64,000 nt of DNA from Clitopilus passeckerianus (taxonomy: Eukaryota; Basidiomycota; Agaricomycetes; Agaricales; Entolomataceae). The notes under the pieces are model-generated. The model saw only the letters and a program-made list of their open reading frames with translations. It made no database searches and was not told the DNA's origin. The DNA is taken from assembly GCA_944990035.1 (NCBI GenBank), contig CALYLX010000113.1:310001-374000 (forward strand), read 5' to 3'. Below are positions 11,402-23,648 of the stretch, piece after piece; positions within the stretch are counted from its first letter, which is position 1; every line of letters begins with the position of its first letter. The position numbers and the translations under genes were made by a program.

Positions 11402-13893
11402 ATGATTACAATCACTGAAATTTCTCAGAAAAATAGAGAGATTGGGTTCAGAAAACCACGTCAAATGCATTCCCGTGAATCCTCAGCAAACGACGACGAA
11501 GATCGCCAAAATAGGTTCATCACGACGAACCATAGCCAGTCCATCTCTGAGTCGAATGGTTCAGCTCATCACCACCATCAACGAGAACGAGCTGCAAGCC
11601 AACCTCCTCGCTCGACCTCTGAAGGCAACAACAACGGCTACATGCCTTCTCCATCACAGCAACAGTTCATTCCGTCAAGTAGTTTGAATCGTTCCCCATG
11701 GATGACCGGTCAACGGATGGTTAGCCCAACCCGAATCGTACGGACTATCATCTTGTTCCTGTGTTCAATCCAAGCTGACAGCATCTCTTTGTTCTGGCAC
11801 AGAATCAACCTGGGTACTTTACTTCGACCATCCGCGAACGCCCTTTCCCGTCTACATTTGAAGAAGACGATGAAGACCTTCTTTCTAATTCTTACCAAGA
11901 CGAACTCTACGTACCTCCATCCCTCTCTCGGGGTAGAAACAACTACGGAGGCGACATATCCCGAAGCCGATCCCAGTCTATCGCCACTACTACCACCCGT
12001 CCTGCGCCTATCGGCAGCCCGTTCGTCGGTGGCGGTGGGTCGAACGGCCTAGGACCCGGCGTCGGCGGCGAGTCCAGGATGCAATCCTTCAATGAGTCCT
12101 TCCTCTCCACCAACAACCCTCTTCTCCAAGGACGGTTCAACGACCATCTCCGCGCTCCCGGTGCAGGAGGAACTGGCGGCATTGCAATCAACCGTCCGCA
12201 GCAGCAACAGCAGGCGAATCAGGATATCTCCAATGTTTCGCCCTTCCTTCGGGATGTCGGCCAGATTCTGTTGGACGATGGGTCTGCGTTCAAGGAACTT
12301 TGGGCTGGGATGCACCCACCTCGCGATTTTGATACTGGCGGCGGTGGAAGCGGAACGACGAGCCGCAGGCATTCGGTCAGCGTCGTCCAGCCACGACGTA
12401 TTCAGACAGCTGGATTCAACGTTCCCCTCGAGGATGAATTTGCTGGCGCAGGCTCTGCTTCGTACAGGAGCGGCGCTGGATTCGGACAAGCTTTTGGTGG
12501 GCGAGGAGGATTGATGTTGAGCGATGATGATCTTGCAAGTGATCTTGGCTTGTTAAGCATCGATCCTAGCAAACCTCCACCGTCCTCCTCCTCCTCGAAC
12601 TACCCGCCTAGCCAACCGGCCTCTTTACCCATCTATGCCCCCCTCTCCCGTACCAGCACCTCATCTTCACAAAATCAAGAATCCGCGTCTCCGTATTTGG
12701 GCATCAACCTGAACATCCCAGGAGGCGGAGGAAGCTCGTTCACCTCCAGGAACTTGAGGACACCCAGTGACTTCGGGGAAGGCCAAAGTCCCTCGCTCAG
12801 CAGTAAATACGACGCCCACTTCGCCGAAACCTATGGAAACGGCTCTACACCCGCTGCAAAAGCCGTGGGTGGTCGACAACTCCAAGGTCAGCAACAACAG
12901 GGAGAACTCACTGCTAGGTACATTCCTGGACAAGGCATCCAATACCTACCCGCTGGCATCTCCGGGCAAGGCCAAGGTCAAGTCCAGGGATACACCCGTG
13001 CTCGCGCCACGTCGTACTCCCAAGCACCTACCTCTCCTACCACTGGACGTCTGCACATCAACCCACAACAACCACCCTACTACCCTCAAGCCCAACGCCA
13101 ACAGCCCCCTACACCCGGCTCGGCACATCCCCACCCTCCCGGACTGAACGAGCTCGGACGCGGACTGCCCCTCAGCTCTGTCCCCAGTGCCTGGCCCCTA
13201 TTCATCGTGGAATTCAAAGCCGGCCGCACGGACCTTTTCTATCTCACTGATCTGAGCCTGGACATCCGTGTTGGGGACTTGGTTATCGTTGAGGCTGATC
13301 GCGGGAAGGATCTGGGGAAGGTGGTTAATGACTCCATCACCATTGCGGAGGTTGAGGCGTTCCAGCGGGAACAGCTGGAGAGGTCGCCTGGGGGGATGAC
13401 GAGTCCGCTTGGTGGGAGTGGGGAGCCTACGAGTCCTGGTGGTGCGGGAGGGATGGGAAGTGGGAAGAAGGAGATTAATCCAAAGATGATGTATGGGAAG
13501 GCGGGGCCGCAGGAGACGGCGATGTTGGCTCAGAAGATTCAGGATGAGATGAAGGCGCTGCAGTTGTGTCAGAGTAAGGTCAAGGCAAAGAAGTTGCCTA
13601 TGGAGGTTGTGGATGCGGAGTACCAGTGGTATGTTTGCTGTCCTTGGTTTATGGGACGATGCTGATCAGGCCCTTGTTTGCGTTGGGATACAGGGATAGA
13701 AGGAAGCTGACGTTCTACTTCGTTGCAGAGAAGAGGATTGATTTCAGGGAGTTGGTCAGGGAACTCTTCAGGTGCGTTGTTCTGCGCCCTTTTCAACCCT
13801 TCGTACTCCATGCTCACATGTCGATTCCACAGGTTGTACAAAACTCGCATCTGGATGGCTTCCCTCTCCGGCAGTGGCGGCTTTGAGCAGTAA
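11402..13893 (+). CDS. PSP1 C-terminal domain protein
   Basis: Named after yeast PSP1, a suppressor of DNA polymerase alpha defects; the biochemical role of the domain is poorly defined. Exons 11402-11719, 11803-13628, 13694-13771 and 13833-13893 give 760 residues. The first ~500 residues are low-complexity (Gly, Ser, Gln, Pro-rich) and presumably disordered. The C-terminal PSP1 domain starts near WPLFIVEFKAGRTDLFYL. It continues with LDIRVGDLVIVEADRGKDLG, then MYGKAGPQETAMLAQK and KLTFYFVAEKRIDFRELVRE, and the protein ends LYKTRIWMASLSGSGGFEQ. The start is the first ATG of the exon; one further in at 11468 is possible. No neighbour suggests a pathway. Confidence 0.85.
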
Positions 13894-14726
13894 ACGCCAA
13901 CCTCAAGGAGACGCTTCCCTGCAAAAGATGCTTTGTCAATCTCATATTTATGCACTCTAATGACCAAAGGACACTTGAACTCCCTACGCCATGACCCCTT
14001 CACGTGCGCTAGATTATGGCCCATACATCTCTCTCTCATCATTCTCATTTCTTCTTCAACTTTCCTCCTTCCTTCCTCTCTTTTCCCCTGCTAGACGTCT
14101 GTGCACATCCCGGTGTCTGGTTGGTTGATGTCTATTGTTGGTTTTTCAATGTACCACCACCACCCTCATCACATTACCTATTGCGATGCGTTCTTGGTTC
14201 GGAAGCCGAAGCCTGCTTCATTCTTCTATGCTTTTGGTTACATATTTATCTTTCCGCCGGTGATAGCCTATGCTACCTGTTCTACTTTTCCCGATTTCCT
14301 TTTTATTTCTTCTCATTTGTTATGCTGCTATATAGCTGTCGTCGTGGAGTGGAGGATACTTTTTTCAACCATTCGAGTCGTTTCTGTGTAGACGATTCTG
14401 CTCTTTTGTACGTGTACAACACGGAGCTACCATAACTCCACATATTTTTCTGCTTCCTTGTGCCAAAATTTTGGACTTTTTGTCCCCTCTAAACTTGTCT
14501 TTTCTTATACATCATGCGTACACACACTGTATCATTATCTATATATCCGTTGTTGATTAAATCAGTTGGATACTTAAAGTGTCTTGGTGGTACGTGGTAT
14601 AGTGAATACAGGGATGGGGTAACGAATTTGGTGGGAATTTATAGAAAATACAGCGATTATGTGGTGGTGGTATAAAGATACAATTGCAATCAGGAGGTGA
14701 ATTATGGACAGCGTAGAATGCTCGTA
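13894..14726. other. convergent 3' intergenic region
   Basis: Lies between the stop of the PSP1-domain gene (plus) and the stop of APC11 (minus). It is pyrimidine-rich around 14030-14350. An open frame there (14016-14435) is Phe/Ser/Leu-rich from T-tracts and looks like 3' untranslated sequence rather than a gene. Confidence 0.45.
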
Positions 14727-15259
14727 TTATGACGCATTTGCAAGATTCTGTCTTGGTGGTGCCGCACTTGCACTCGAACCTGGATTGACTGGGATTGGCT
14801 GAGAGGGTACTTTACGTTCAGCGGTCACTGAGAGCAAGCGTAAGTTAGAGTAGCAAGTTGAGGAGACATGAATGCGGCGTACCCCAAGGTCGGCGGTCCA
14901 TAGGACATTGTTGCTTCGACGAAGCAGTATTTAGCCATTTAAGTAGACAGTGCATGTGGAATATGTGGCTACATTCACCCCAGACTGTTCGATGCAATCA
15001 GTGCATTGTTTTTGACAGAAGATGAGCAGAGAAAGCTGCGGGGATATGCAGAAAAGCATCAAGCTGGCGAAACCGATATGAACTTACTCAATGGACAATC
15101 ATCTCCAGGCATCTTGCACGTTGGACAACATCCTTCATATGGGACACGACAGATGCCACAAACGTCCTCCTCCCCATCTGGATCTTCGTTCTGGTTATTA
15201 TTTCCTGTATCCCACCGCCAGTATGCCACTGCATGCCAAGACTTCACGACTACTTTCAT
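14727..15259 (-). CDS. APC11: anaphase-promoting complex RING-H2 subunit 11
   Basis: RING-H2 subunit of the APC/C ubiquitin ligase; binds the E2 and, with the cullin-like APC2, ubiquitinates securin and cyclins in the nucleus. Exons 15259-15088, 14984-14883 and 14827-14727 give 124 residues. N-terminal MKVVVKSWHAVAYWRWD and CGICRVPYEGCCPTCKMPGD are near-identical to the family. They are followed by WGECSHIFHMHCLLKWL and QQCPMDRRPW, so all zinc-binding Cys/His residues are present. A Glu/Asp/Asn-rich insert (NNNQNEDPDGEED) lengthens the usual ~85-residue protein, and the C-terminal tail is also longer and Pro/Ala-rich. All splice phases agree. Confidence 0.95.
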
Positions 15260-15770
15260 AGTCTGGGTTTGGTTGATTTGAGGCGACGCGTCTGATGCTT
15301 AAGGTGGAAAATGACACCTGAACAGTATGAGGCTTTATGGCGACTCTTGCGGGAGTAACAGGGGTTTATTACACCGGTTGGGTTACTCCTTGGCTCGGTG
15401 GCCTGGATGTGGCTGTAGAGAACGAGATCGACGTCGAGGTCAAGAAGCCTAGAGGGTGTCCCAGGCCTGAACGATGACAAAGTTATTTGGCTTTATGTAC
15501 GCGTCTCGACGCGTCCTCGCTTAACGAAGGCATTCAAGTCTACGAATAGCTCCATCTCTTTTGTGCATCTTCTGGTTTCTTTGCATGTGATACGCCTACT
15601 GGTCGAGGAATACATAGTATTCACAAAACAAAACATAAATAATAGTATACAATACAAATAGCATTCATGTCCGTAGTAAATGGCACCGTGAATACCGTGC
15701 CAATGTCCACATCGTCCTATTGGCAAAAATACAAGAAAAGGAGAAAAGATTTAAAGCGCTACGGAACACT
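15260..15770. other. APC11 upstream region and DUF2235 3' flank
   Basis: About 510 bases between the APC11 start and the stop of the next minus-strand gene. It should hold the APC11 promoter and the terminator of the DUF2235 gene. The AT-rich run near 15600-15665 is a plausible polyadenylation area; I see no gene. Confidence 0.4.
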
Positions 15771-17866
15771 TTACTCCACCCATTTCACCTCGTCGCGCTG
15801 GATAGCTTCTTTGAGAGATTGTATACCCTCATATGTCCTCTTACCATCCTTATCGACAGCGTCCATCCTCGTCTTAACACTCCTGTGAACCAAGGTTTTC
15901 TTCCCTCTCCGTGGCGGAGGAATAACTCGACCATTTCCGAAATTTGGCCAGCGTGTGTCAGTCGACTTGAGACTTCCATCGTTTGGATCATTCTGGAAAG
16001 CGCCTCGCTTGAAGGGAACAGCTTCCAGAATATACCAGCTCCATTTGAGGGAGAGCTGATCATAGATTGGAGAGAGAGCATCCAGCACTTCTTGCTCTTG
16101 TTCTGTGGCGAAGGATGAGGTGTCGACGAGTTGGCCCTCGTCGACCTGAGCCTGCGTCTGGAGGGCATTCAGCTTTTGGACCTGCTCCAGCGCAATTTCA
16201 TCATCTTTCTGAGTTCGTAGCTGATTGATCCCAGGCGAAAATGGTTCCACGTAGGGTTCACCAAGGTTTGGCGATGTGACATCGAAGCCAATCCTCTTTA
16301 GGCCCTTCTCGTAGAACATGATCCCCGTGCCGGCTTTGAAACATTCACGAATCATCCACCTCAGAGGATTCTTCGCCAAGGCGTGTGGGGTGTCATTTTT
16401 GACTGAGCCACCTCCAACATCTAAAAAGGAGTTCAGTCAGGTCGTGGAAGAGCTTGGAAATGAACAACTTACCACAGTGACAGCCGGCAAACCAGACCTG
16501 TGAATTTGTCAGACGTGGAAAGCCAACTTGAATGACATGCTTCGAAGCTTACCTCCTTCACATCTGTTTTATTAAGCAGGACCTCCGTCGACGTGGTATT
16601 CTGATCAATTCCTTTCTTCTGATCCGCTTCGGTTGGTTCGTTCCAAGGATTCGGCTGGAATTTAGCTCGGCATTCGTCCAAGGCAATAGCGTGGCGGAAG
16701 TAACGAATCGATTTGTTGCTGGATGTGAAAGGAAGCGTCGAAGGCCAAATTCCGACCGAGCTGACTGTATCCCTAGAAAAACATTCTCAGCACAAATCTG
16801 CCACTTTAAACGAGTTTCGCTCACCAGACGCCGACGAATTCGACTTTCACGTCGATGGAGAAGGCAGATTTGAAGTTGTTCGAATGCCGCCAATCTTTCT
16901 CCTCACGCTTATACATGTCGTACGCGAACGGAATGTGTTGGGCATTGTTTTTAGGGAGTAACCCGACCTAGAAAAGAAGGTACGTTGGTTCAATCTGAGT
17001 GAATATAATACTTCCGGAGAGGACGAACCTTGTGAAGCATTCCAGCGAGCGCTCGTGCAGTGTACGCTCCTCTAGAGAACCCGAATAGACAAATTTTGTC
17101 GCCGTATTTATCTGGTGAACAAATGAGTCACTGGAATGGACCATGTGGAAGATCGAACCCACAATTCTGCACAATGAATCCGTATCCCTCTGCAAAGACA
17201 ACAGAGATTAGAAGGAGCTAGGCACAGTCTGAGAAGCAACATACGTTGGACATGGTCATCGAGACTTGTGGCTAATGCCTCATCGGTGGCCTATGACAAG
17301 GTTATGTCAGAATGTCAGGAATAGGGCATAAATCGCGACATTCACCTTCTGAACGCCATTTGCTATGGTTGTGACATAACGAGGGGCCGGGCTGATACCC
17401 ACGCCAGTCTAGAGCAGTTTCGACTTAGCATACCATCTGGGCACCAAGCAGGAAACAGCACGGACCTGATAGTAGACAACTTGTTTCCCAGGGTTGTCCT
17501 TCTTCAACATCGAGAAAAAGTCGAGAACATTGGAGTTCTGCATGCCATTCGCCAACCGGTGAGTTCCTAGCCAACTTGAGCGCCGAGCTTTTACTTACGT
17601 CGTCATCATACCTGTGAGTCAAGCTATGAGCTATAGGCAAAGAGAAATACCGAAAGAACTTACGAGTCACCCGTTCCATCGAAGCAAAGTACAAGAGTTC
17701 TGCGGTCGTGGTCTTTTGGACAAGTTGGGGGAGGCGGCAGCAAACCGTCTATAAACTTGTGCTTGGACTTGCGCTCGGGGCTGTCGACCGCGTCGACCGC
17801 TGTAGAGGCGGTGCTTATAGTTGAAAGAGTCGGGGTGATGGTAGTCTCCTTGGGATGAGAATCCAT
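15771..17866 (-). CDS. DUF2235 alpha/beta-hydrolase family protein
   Basis: DUF2235 proteins share the fold of the type VI secretion phospholipase Tle1; the fungal members are uncharacterised, probably lipases or esterases. At least eight short introns. In order: RRTLVLCFDGTGDS (strand with an Asp), NSNVLDFFSMLKKDNPGKQV and VYYQTGVG, then the nucleophile elbow GDKICLFGFSRGAYTARAL with Ser in GFSRG. Next comes FVGVWDTVSSVG, holding the likely acid, and VWFAGCHCDVGGGS, which carries the Asp/His region. The last exon (16379-15771) holds AKNPLRWMIRECF and an acidic tail. The start ATG at 17866 was chosen because a TATA-like box lies about 45 bases upstream. No signal peptide is evident, so it is probably intracellular. 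Confidence 0.85.
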
Positions 17867-17910
17867 TGTAAGGGAGGGTTCCTGAAACGAATACAGGCAT
17901 AGTAAGTGGT

Positions 17911-17917
17911 TTATATA
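17911..17917 (-). promoter_or_regulatory. TATA-like box of the DUF2235 gene
   Basis: TATATAA on the minus strand, about 45 bases upstream of the chosen ATG at 17866. The spacing supports this ATG over one further upstream at 17923, which would place the box inside the coding sequence. Confidence 0.35.
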
Positions 17918-19242
17918 CTCCACAATGAAACGGGTGCAGCGCTTCTCGGGACCTCAATCATGGAAGCCTTCAAAATGGTAGCGAGCGGATCGGGATGTAA
18001 GTGCCTTCATCCCTTGACAGACAGGAGATTCGGTCTCTTCCTCGGACCAGGTAAAACGCCGCCCACTTGTATTCAGTTGCTGAAGTGCAGCATCGATTCA
18101 ATATCGCAATCAAGCCTTGACGTTGATCACAACAAACTGTGCCAGTGAGCGCACGACCCGTAAGCTCTGTCAACCTGTAGGAGTAGTGCTTTCGCTACTC
18201 CTAAATTGCGGTTATGGTGAATCCCGGCGACCGCATTAAGGCCATTCGACACCCGCAATGTACGGCATCATACTGGACCGTAGGAAGACAAGTAGGGATG
18301 GTGCGAGGAACCTTGACCTGTTCAGGGTCATTCATCAGTTTATGGCTCTGACAACGTTCGAGACGGTTCGACCCGTTTTTGGAAGACGACTGGACGCACT
18401 TGATCATCTGGTCGTGATGGCCCGCTTCATCTCCCAAAAGTTGAAGTTAATGTTAATTTTAATCAGAGTTCCCATGCGATTGTCCAGTATGAAGAGAGAC
18501 TCCAGCAAAAGAACCAGTAATTTTGCCCAGTGACTACCCCGACTACAGCGGTGCTGAGGTTCGAAATGTAGGTCCAGGAAGGTAGGTCACCAAGTTGTCG
18601 CTATTGATTCGATTGTGAGTTCATGCGAACGTGTCTCAGCCTGATACCTCATGATACCTCTGCTCATGAGACCATATAATGGTCTATGTTTCCGTGCCTT
18701 GGTTCCTTGTGGCTTGAATCTGGAGAGTCATAAAATGAAATGTAATTCTTCCGACAAAGACACTGAGTCAATGAGGTAACATTTCATCGCTCAGGGTGAG
18801 CTCTGAAGTTTTAAAATAGCCTTTGCCTACGCAAGAGTCTCTTTGGAGACGGAGTCCAAGGCCATACTGGTGTAATAATGAGCACGCCGCATCATCCAAA
18901 TGGAAGTACGAAAGGCGAAGAAGGGGATTTGGATTCTTCGTCGTCACTTGATCAACATAAGGCAAGTTCTGAGTTCGCAGGAGGTATTCTCTAGTTCTAA
19001 AGGATTGAATTTCAAGAGCATTTACATGTAAAGGCATGGACTTGACGTAGGAAAGGCTTCTGAGAAAGTACGTAGTGAGCGCTAGGCCAGCGCTCGCGGC
19101 GACACTGTTTGTTCTTAACTCGACCATGGCAAATTAAACAAACGTGCGGTCCGATGAGCCGCTAGGCATTCGAGGTCTCTTTACTCCTTGCCACCATCAC
19201 TCGAACTAGCACCGCGACTACTAAGGGTAGATAAAGGCTTGA
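17918..19242. other. intergenic region, one unsupported small ORF
   Basis: 1.3 kb between the DUF2235 promoter and F-box copy 4. The largest open frame is 119 codons on the minus strand (18768-19127); it has no recognisable domain and no obvious introns or partners, so I leave it as unproven. Confidence 0.35.
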
Positions 19243-20942
19243 ATGCTTTCAAAAGACGACCGCGGTAGCCATGGGCGTCCTAACCTTGTATCAGCACAGG
19301 AAGCTATGAACAATGAGTCTAAATTGCTCCGTCTTCCACCCGAACTGCTGCGCGAAATTACAGAGCATCTACCGAGATTACCCTTCCCTCTTGCGCCTCG
19401 GCTGACTACCACCCCACATCTGAACAGACCTTTTCTGGCCCATGATCCTAGGATCCAAAGAACTCGTACTCTGCGTGCCTTATCTTGCACATGTCGAGCA
19501 TTGAGGGCCATCCTGTTGCCACTGGCTTGGGAATCTATCGAGGCTATCTCTATCCCTGTGCCACGCGGCTACGAGGATTCTGGCCTCTTGAGGTTGAATA
19601 CTTGGGACCACCTACAGGTCAACCAAAAGTTTGGCATTCGCCTGAACTCATCGTTGATAGAGCAATTGGTTCTCGTCACATCTGCAAATCCTGACCTGGC
19701 GCCTTTCATACGGTATCTGCTCTTGTATTTCCGCTATTGCTGAATTGGAGTACTAACATGCGAATGCAGGAGCATCACCTTTCTATGGGGAACTCCGACC
19801 TCTCTTGTAGTCCAGAGACTCGGACAATTGTTACCCAAACTTCCTAACTTACACACCATCCAGATTCTACACCTCACCCCTACGACGGATGAATTCAGCG
19901 CACTTCGTGATCCGGCCGAATTTTCGAAGGTCTTTTTCTCTAATAACTTCGATATAACTTTGCCTTCCGTTCGCCGCCTTGCCATTCCGGCTTCAGCACA
20001 AGTACTGATTGAATGCTGCCCGAATCTGGAAGTCATCGCCGCCATCATAGGAGATAGAAGAAACCTCGAAGCCAGAGAGGTTTACGAGGAGGTAGCGCTG
20101 AGATATCCTAATATCAAACAATTCATTGGCTTTCCATTCATTTGGGAGCAAGATATGGATAGTAAGCCGCTATTCCATTGCGAGAATTCTGGACTTTTAT
20201 CAAGTTCACGATGCTTCACAGCCTTGCTCGAAAGCTGTAGCGAGTTGACACATCTCAGGCTAAACGACTCCATCAGATACTTCGTTTCTATATCCGGCGA
20301 GACTGTATACAAGCTTCCAAGTCTGGTAAAGCTGAATCATTGTTGTTTTGACCAGATCTCACTCAACTTTCTCCAGGATACCATCCAGCGATTTCAGGGC
20401 TTTCAGTCCTTACGTCACATACAATTCTTTGTCCTTCACACTACCATCGGAGGCGACCTCTTTGGCGGCGACCAAACTGTCATTGCCCAATGCCTCCTAG
20501 TCCTTGGGGGAGGTGAGCACATATCTGAGTTCACGAACAATTGAACTCATTCGGCTGCAGCTTCGGGAATTCAAATGAAGCAAAACCCGAATGTGCGGTA
20601 TACCGGGGAGGTCGACGGAAGCGTTTATCTTGACCCTTGCATTTCTGCCGTCCTCCCACCATGGCTCATCGGGCACCTCGAGGAACATCAATGGGTCACT
20701 CGTCGTCAGATTGGTGCTGGATACAAGCGGACGTTGACGGTGGATGTCACCAAAGTTAAGAGGGTTGTTGTATTCACAGTATATCCTTCCACCGATATCA
20801 ATAAACTGGAGTAAGTCAGACCAAAATACCGCCTACCCCACTGATTTTCTCCCCTAGATTGGCCTCCATCGAAGTTGGGATTCGGACCAGTGATTGTTTC
20901 GAGGAGATACAAGGCCTCAGAGAGATAGATTATACTCGATAA
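19243..20942 (+). CDS. F-box paralogue family member 4 (intact)
   Basis: The best preserved long member: exons 19243-19712, 19770-20512, 20561-20810 and 20858-20942 give 515 residues with consistent phases. F-box LPPELLREITEHLPRLP at residues ~30-46 is followed by RTRTLRALSCTCRALRAILL, LAWESIEAIS and a family signature ending APFIR, where intron 1 splits the Arg codon (CG|gtatct). The second exon has LPKLPNLHTIQIL, ECCPNLEVIAAII, ESCSELTHLRLN and LPSLVKLNHCCFDQISLNFL, which read like irregular leucine-rich repeats. The C-terminal part ends REIDYTR. Predicted SCF substrate receptor; target unknown. Confidence 0.82.
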
Positions 20943-21087
20943 CAATCTGAGTAACGCTACAGAACTGTCATCTCTCTTAACGGGATCTACATCTGCAGAA
21001 CATCACAGTCGCAAATCCTGGCGAGATTGAGGGCTGTAGGCTACCGGGCCGGTTTTGCCGGTCTCTCCCAAACCATCATCATCAGCC

Positions 21088-23241
21088 ATGCTGAACATTT
21101 TGCCCCCTGAGATTATCATCGCAATCTTTGCCCATTTGCCTCTCAACTCATTGAGAAATATACCGCTCGTGTCTAAACAATGGAACGCCTTCCTAATCGC
21201 AAACGAGAACAGCTTTTATCATAATGCCGCGTTGCTACACGGCTATGCCTCGTCGTCTGGAGTAACGATCGAAGAGGGAGCCGCAGAGTTCTCAAAACGG
21301 ACACTGGGAGGTGCAGATAGCTGGAAGACATTCTGTGCGTAAACAACATTGAGGGTGGAGAACTAAAACTGAAACCGCTGGTTGGATCCAGGTCGAAAGC
21401 GCCTCTATATCGAGAAGAGTTGGAGTGGCAAAGCCCCGACCTCGACAAAAGTCTACGAGAGCACAGACACCAGAGTGCATCGAATCAAAGTCGACGAGAA
21501 GAATGGGCTGCTCATCACGACGAACACCAATGGTGGTCTGAATGTTACTTCGCTCGAAACTGGCGAAAAGCTTTGGTCGCTTCCTCGGGTAAGCCCCTGT
21601 CAAGCTTTTTCGAGACATTCAGCCCGCTCGAGCTTACCGATCAACCGTGTCTAGTTCTATGTTCGACCCTATGCACACCTGGAATATAGCCAGGGATTCA
21701 TGGTATTCGACAATCTCGACGGATCTAAAGAAGTCTGGCGACGGATCTGGGACTTTCCCTCCTTTACCACCCCCGAGGACTTGGACCGCTTCGACGCCGT
21801 CAATGACAACAACCAAGTCGTGATTCCAGTCTCCCGACCAACTCAGGCTCAAATCGATGCAGGAAACCAACTACCCGGGACGTTTGGGGTGGTACCAGGT
21901 TTTCCCGCAATGGACGGTGGAATGTTTGGAGAGTTTCCTCCAATACCTACGGGCTCCGATAAGTTCAAAGGCCATTTCAGGCCCTGGGCTAAACTCCCTA
22001 TGCCGAACGACGACTTTGGGAGGGCATTTAGGCTGGGAGATAACTGCATCCTGGGTGTCGCGGCGATGGGGAACGTGTATTTATGGGATGTGAGGACGGG
22101 GGTGTTGGTACAGACCATCCGGGAGATCCAGAAGCCGGTGAAAGCAGATTTGTTCCCTCAATCTACGGAGGGTCAGGATGCGGCTGCAACTGTGGAAGAA
22201 GGCTATCTGGGTGATATCGTTATTGAGTGGCAGGATGAAGATGATCTGCTCGGCGAGATCAATTACATCGAGCTCAACGACGAGTTCGTGTTTCTCTGTG
22301 GGGACGCTGCCCTGAGGATATATGATCGGAGAGGAGGGAAGTGCGTGCTTCATATGCTTTGTGGAGGCATGGTCGGGAAAGCCTGGTTTACGATGGGGGA
22401 GTTCGACTTGAACTACTCGAGCTTGATGGGGAGCAGAGAAGAGGCGTTGAAGGGGCAAGATCTGCAATACCACCCCATCATCGAAGGGTGCCCTGGACAT
22501 GGATACTATGATGATGAGTTCACTGCTGGTACTTCTTTCTTTCATCCATATCCCTTCCGTTCAGACTCATGGATTCCCTTGATAGTTCACGTCTCCTCGT
22601 GCGGCTCACATCTAGCCGTAATGACCTCGAACAGTCGACTTATCCTCCTGCCTTACTTCAAGCGGTGCTTGAGCAGTGCCCAGGCGAGGCTCCCCATTCA
22701 CGAAGTTGCAATTGAAGTCGTCATTGGTGACACCATCTGGGACAACGTGATTAATCAAGACGCTTTCCGTTATTTGGCATTTAACAGAGGAAATATCGGG
22801 GTCGCAACGGTATGATTCTAATGTGTCTTTGTCCTGATTACTCAACTAGAGGTGTTCTAGAAAAATGGGATTTATGTAGTTCAACCGAACTGGGATGGGC
22901 TCTGCCGTGAAGACCTTGCGGCATATGATACATCTGTGAGAGCACGATGGGAAGATTTCTCAAAGAACGTCCTGTGCATTCTTCGCATTCCTCAGTTCTG
23001 GGAGGAAGAAAACTTTGGAACTGTGTCGTGTTTGCAGCTTTCCGAAACTGGCCTCTTTACTGTTTGGGACCCTACGGATTTGCCTGGGGGTATCCAGAGA
23101 CAAAGTGAGCAGAGTATTTCTTTGATATGGTGTCCAGGGTTGACTTTCTGTGGCATAGTCCATCTGAATAAAAAGACGGCTGTTAGTATTGATTTTTGGG
23201 ACAAGGAGACGGTGGAATCTGGTGTTGAAGGAATGAGTTAG
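21088..23241 (+). CDS. F-box protein with beta-propeller-like C-terminus
   Basis: Canonical F-box at the N-terminus (LPPEIIIAIFAHLPLNSLRN, then VSKQWNAFL), so a likely Skp1-binding SCF subunit. Four exons: from 21088 to a donor near 21331 (T|gtgcgt), from 21392, from the acceptor at 21655, and from 22862 to the stop at 23239-23241. The rest resembles a degenerate WD40/quinoprotein-type propeller. Repeated strand-turn motifs include LLITTNTNGGLNVTSLETGE, LGVAAMGNVYLWDVRTGVLV, EFVFLCGDAALRIYDRRGGK and GSHLAVMTSNSRLILLPYF. The start is the first ATG in frame, since upstream codons in the same frame lack one. If the last intron (22810-22861) is retained the protein stops two codons later, giving a shorter isoform. 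Unrelated in sequence to the local F-box family. Confidence 0.78.
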
Positions 23242-23648
23242 CTGTACTCGCTCTTGTACTTTTATTTGATGTCCTATCTCACGGAATTGGCATTTTGCTC
23301 CCACAGCTGCTGAAGCTGATACCAAACAGGGGCAAATCCACATGCATCACCAGCAACATTCGGCAGTGCCTGGTTCGGAGTCCCTGCCAACATTCCCTGG
23401 TGGAATTACTGTTCTTTCCTTACGCTCACCATCTTCTAATGCATTGAAGGCTTCAAATTGGGATACTGGTACTCAAATCTAGAATTTCTTGGGCTATACA
23501 AAAGGCGATCAGCGACAAACCGACTCCGAGAGCCAGGAAATTAACAGTTGATCAGGTGTTCAAGGTTCCGGGAAATAGCCACGTACACGGAGCACCCGTT
23601 ATCCACACATTCAAGGCTATCTGGTGACTGCTCAGCATTAACCTATAA
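23242..23648. other. intergenic region upstream of Rgp1 homologue
   Basis: About 400 bases in tandem orientation, with the 3' flank of the F-box/propeller gene and the presumed promoter of the Rgp1 homologue. No gene seen. Confidence 0.4.

Noticed and set aside
11442..11687. Alternative frame in exon 1 of the PSP1-domain gene.
   Set aside because: The frame from ATG 11402 joins exon 2 in phase and continues into the long domain frame; the alternative does not.
14016..14435. 139-codon open frame rich in Phe, Ser and Leu.
   Set aside because: The composition comes from T- and CT-rich 3' flank; no introns, domain or sensible start context.
17140..17175. GGGTTCGATC on the minus strand, resembling a tRNA B-box.
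   Set aside because: It lies in an exon of the DUF2235 gene with a clear coding frame, and there is no matching A-box.
18768..19127. 119-codon minus-strand open frame.
   Set aside because: No family resemblance or intron pattern. Possible but unsupported, so mentioned only in the intergenic entry.
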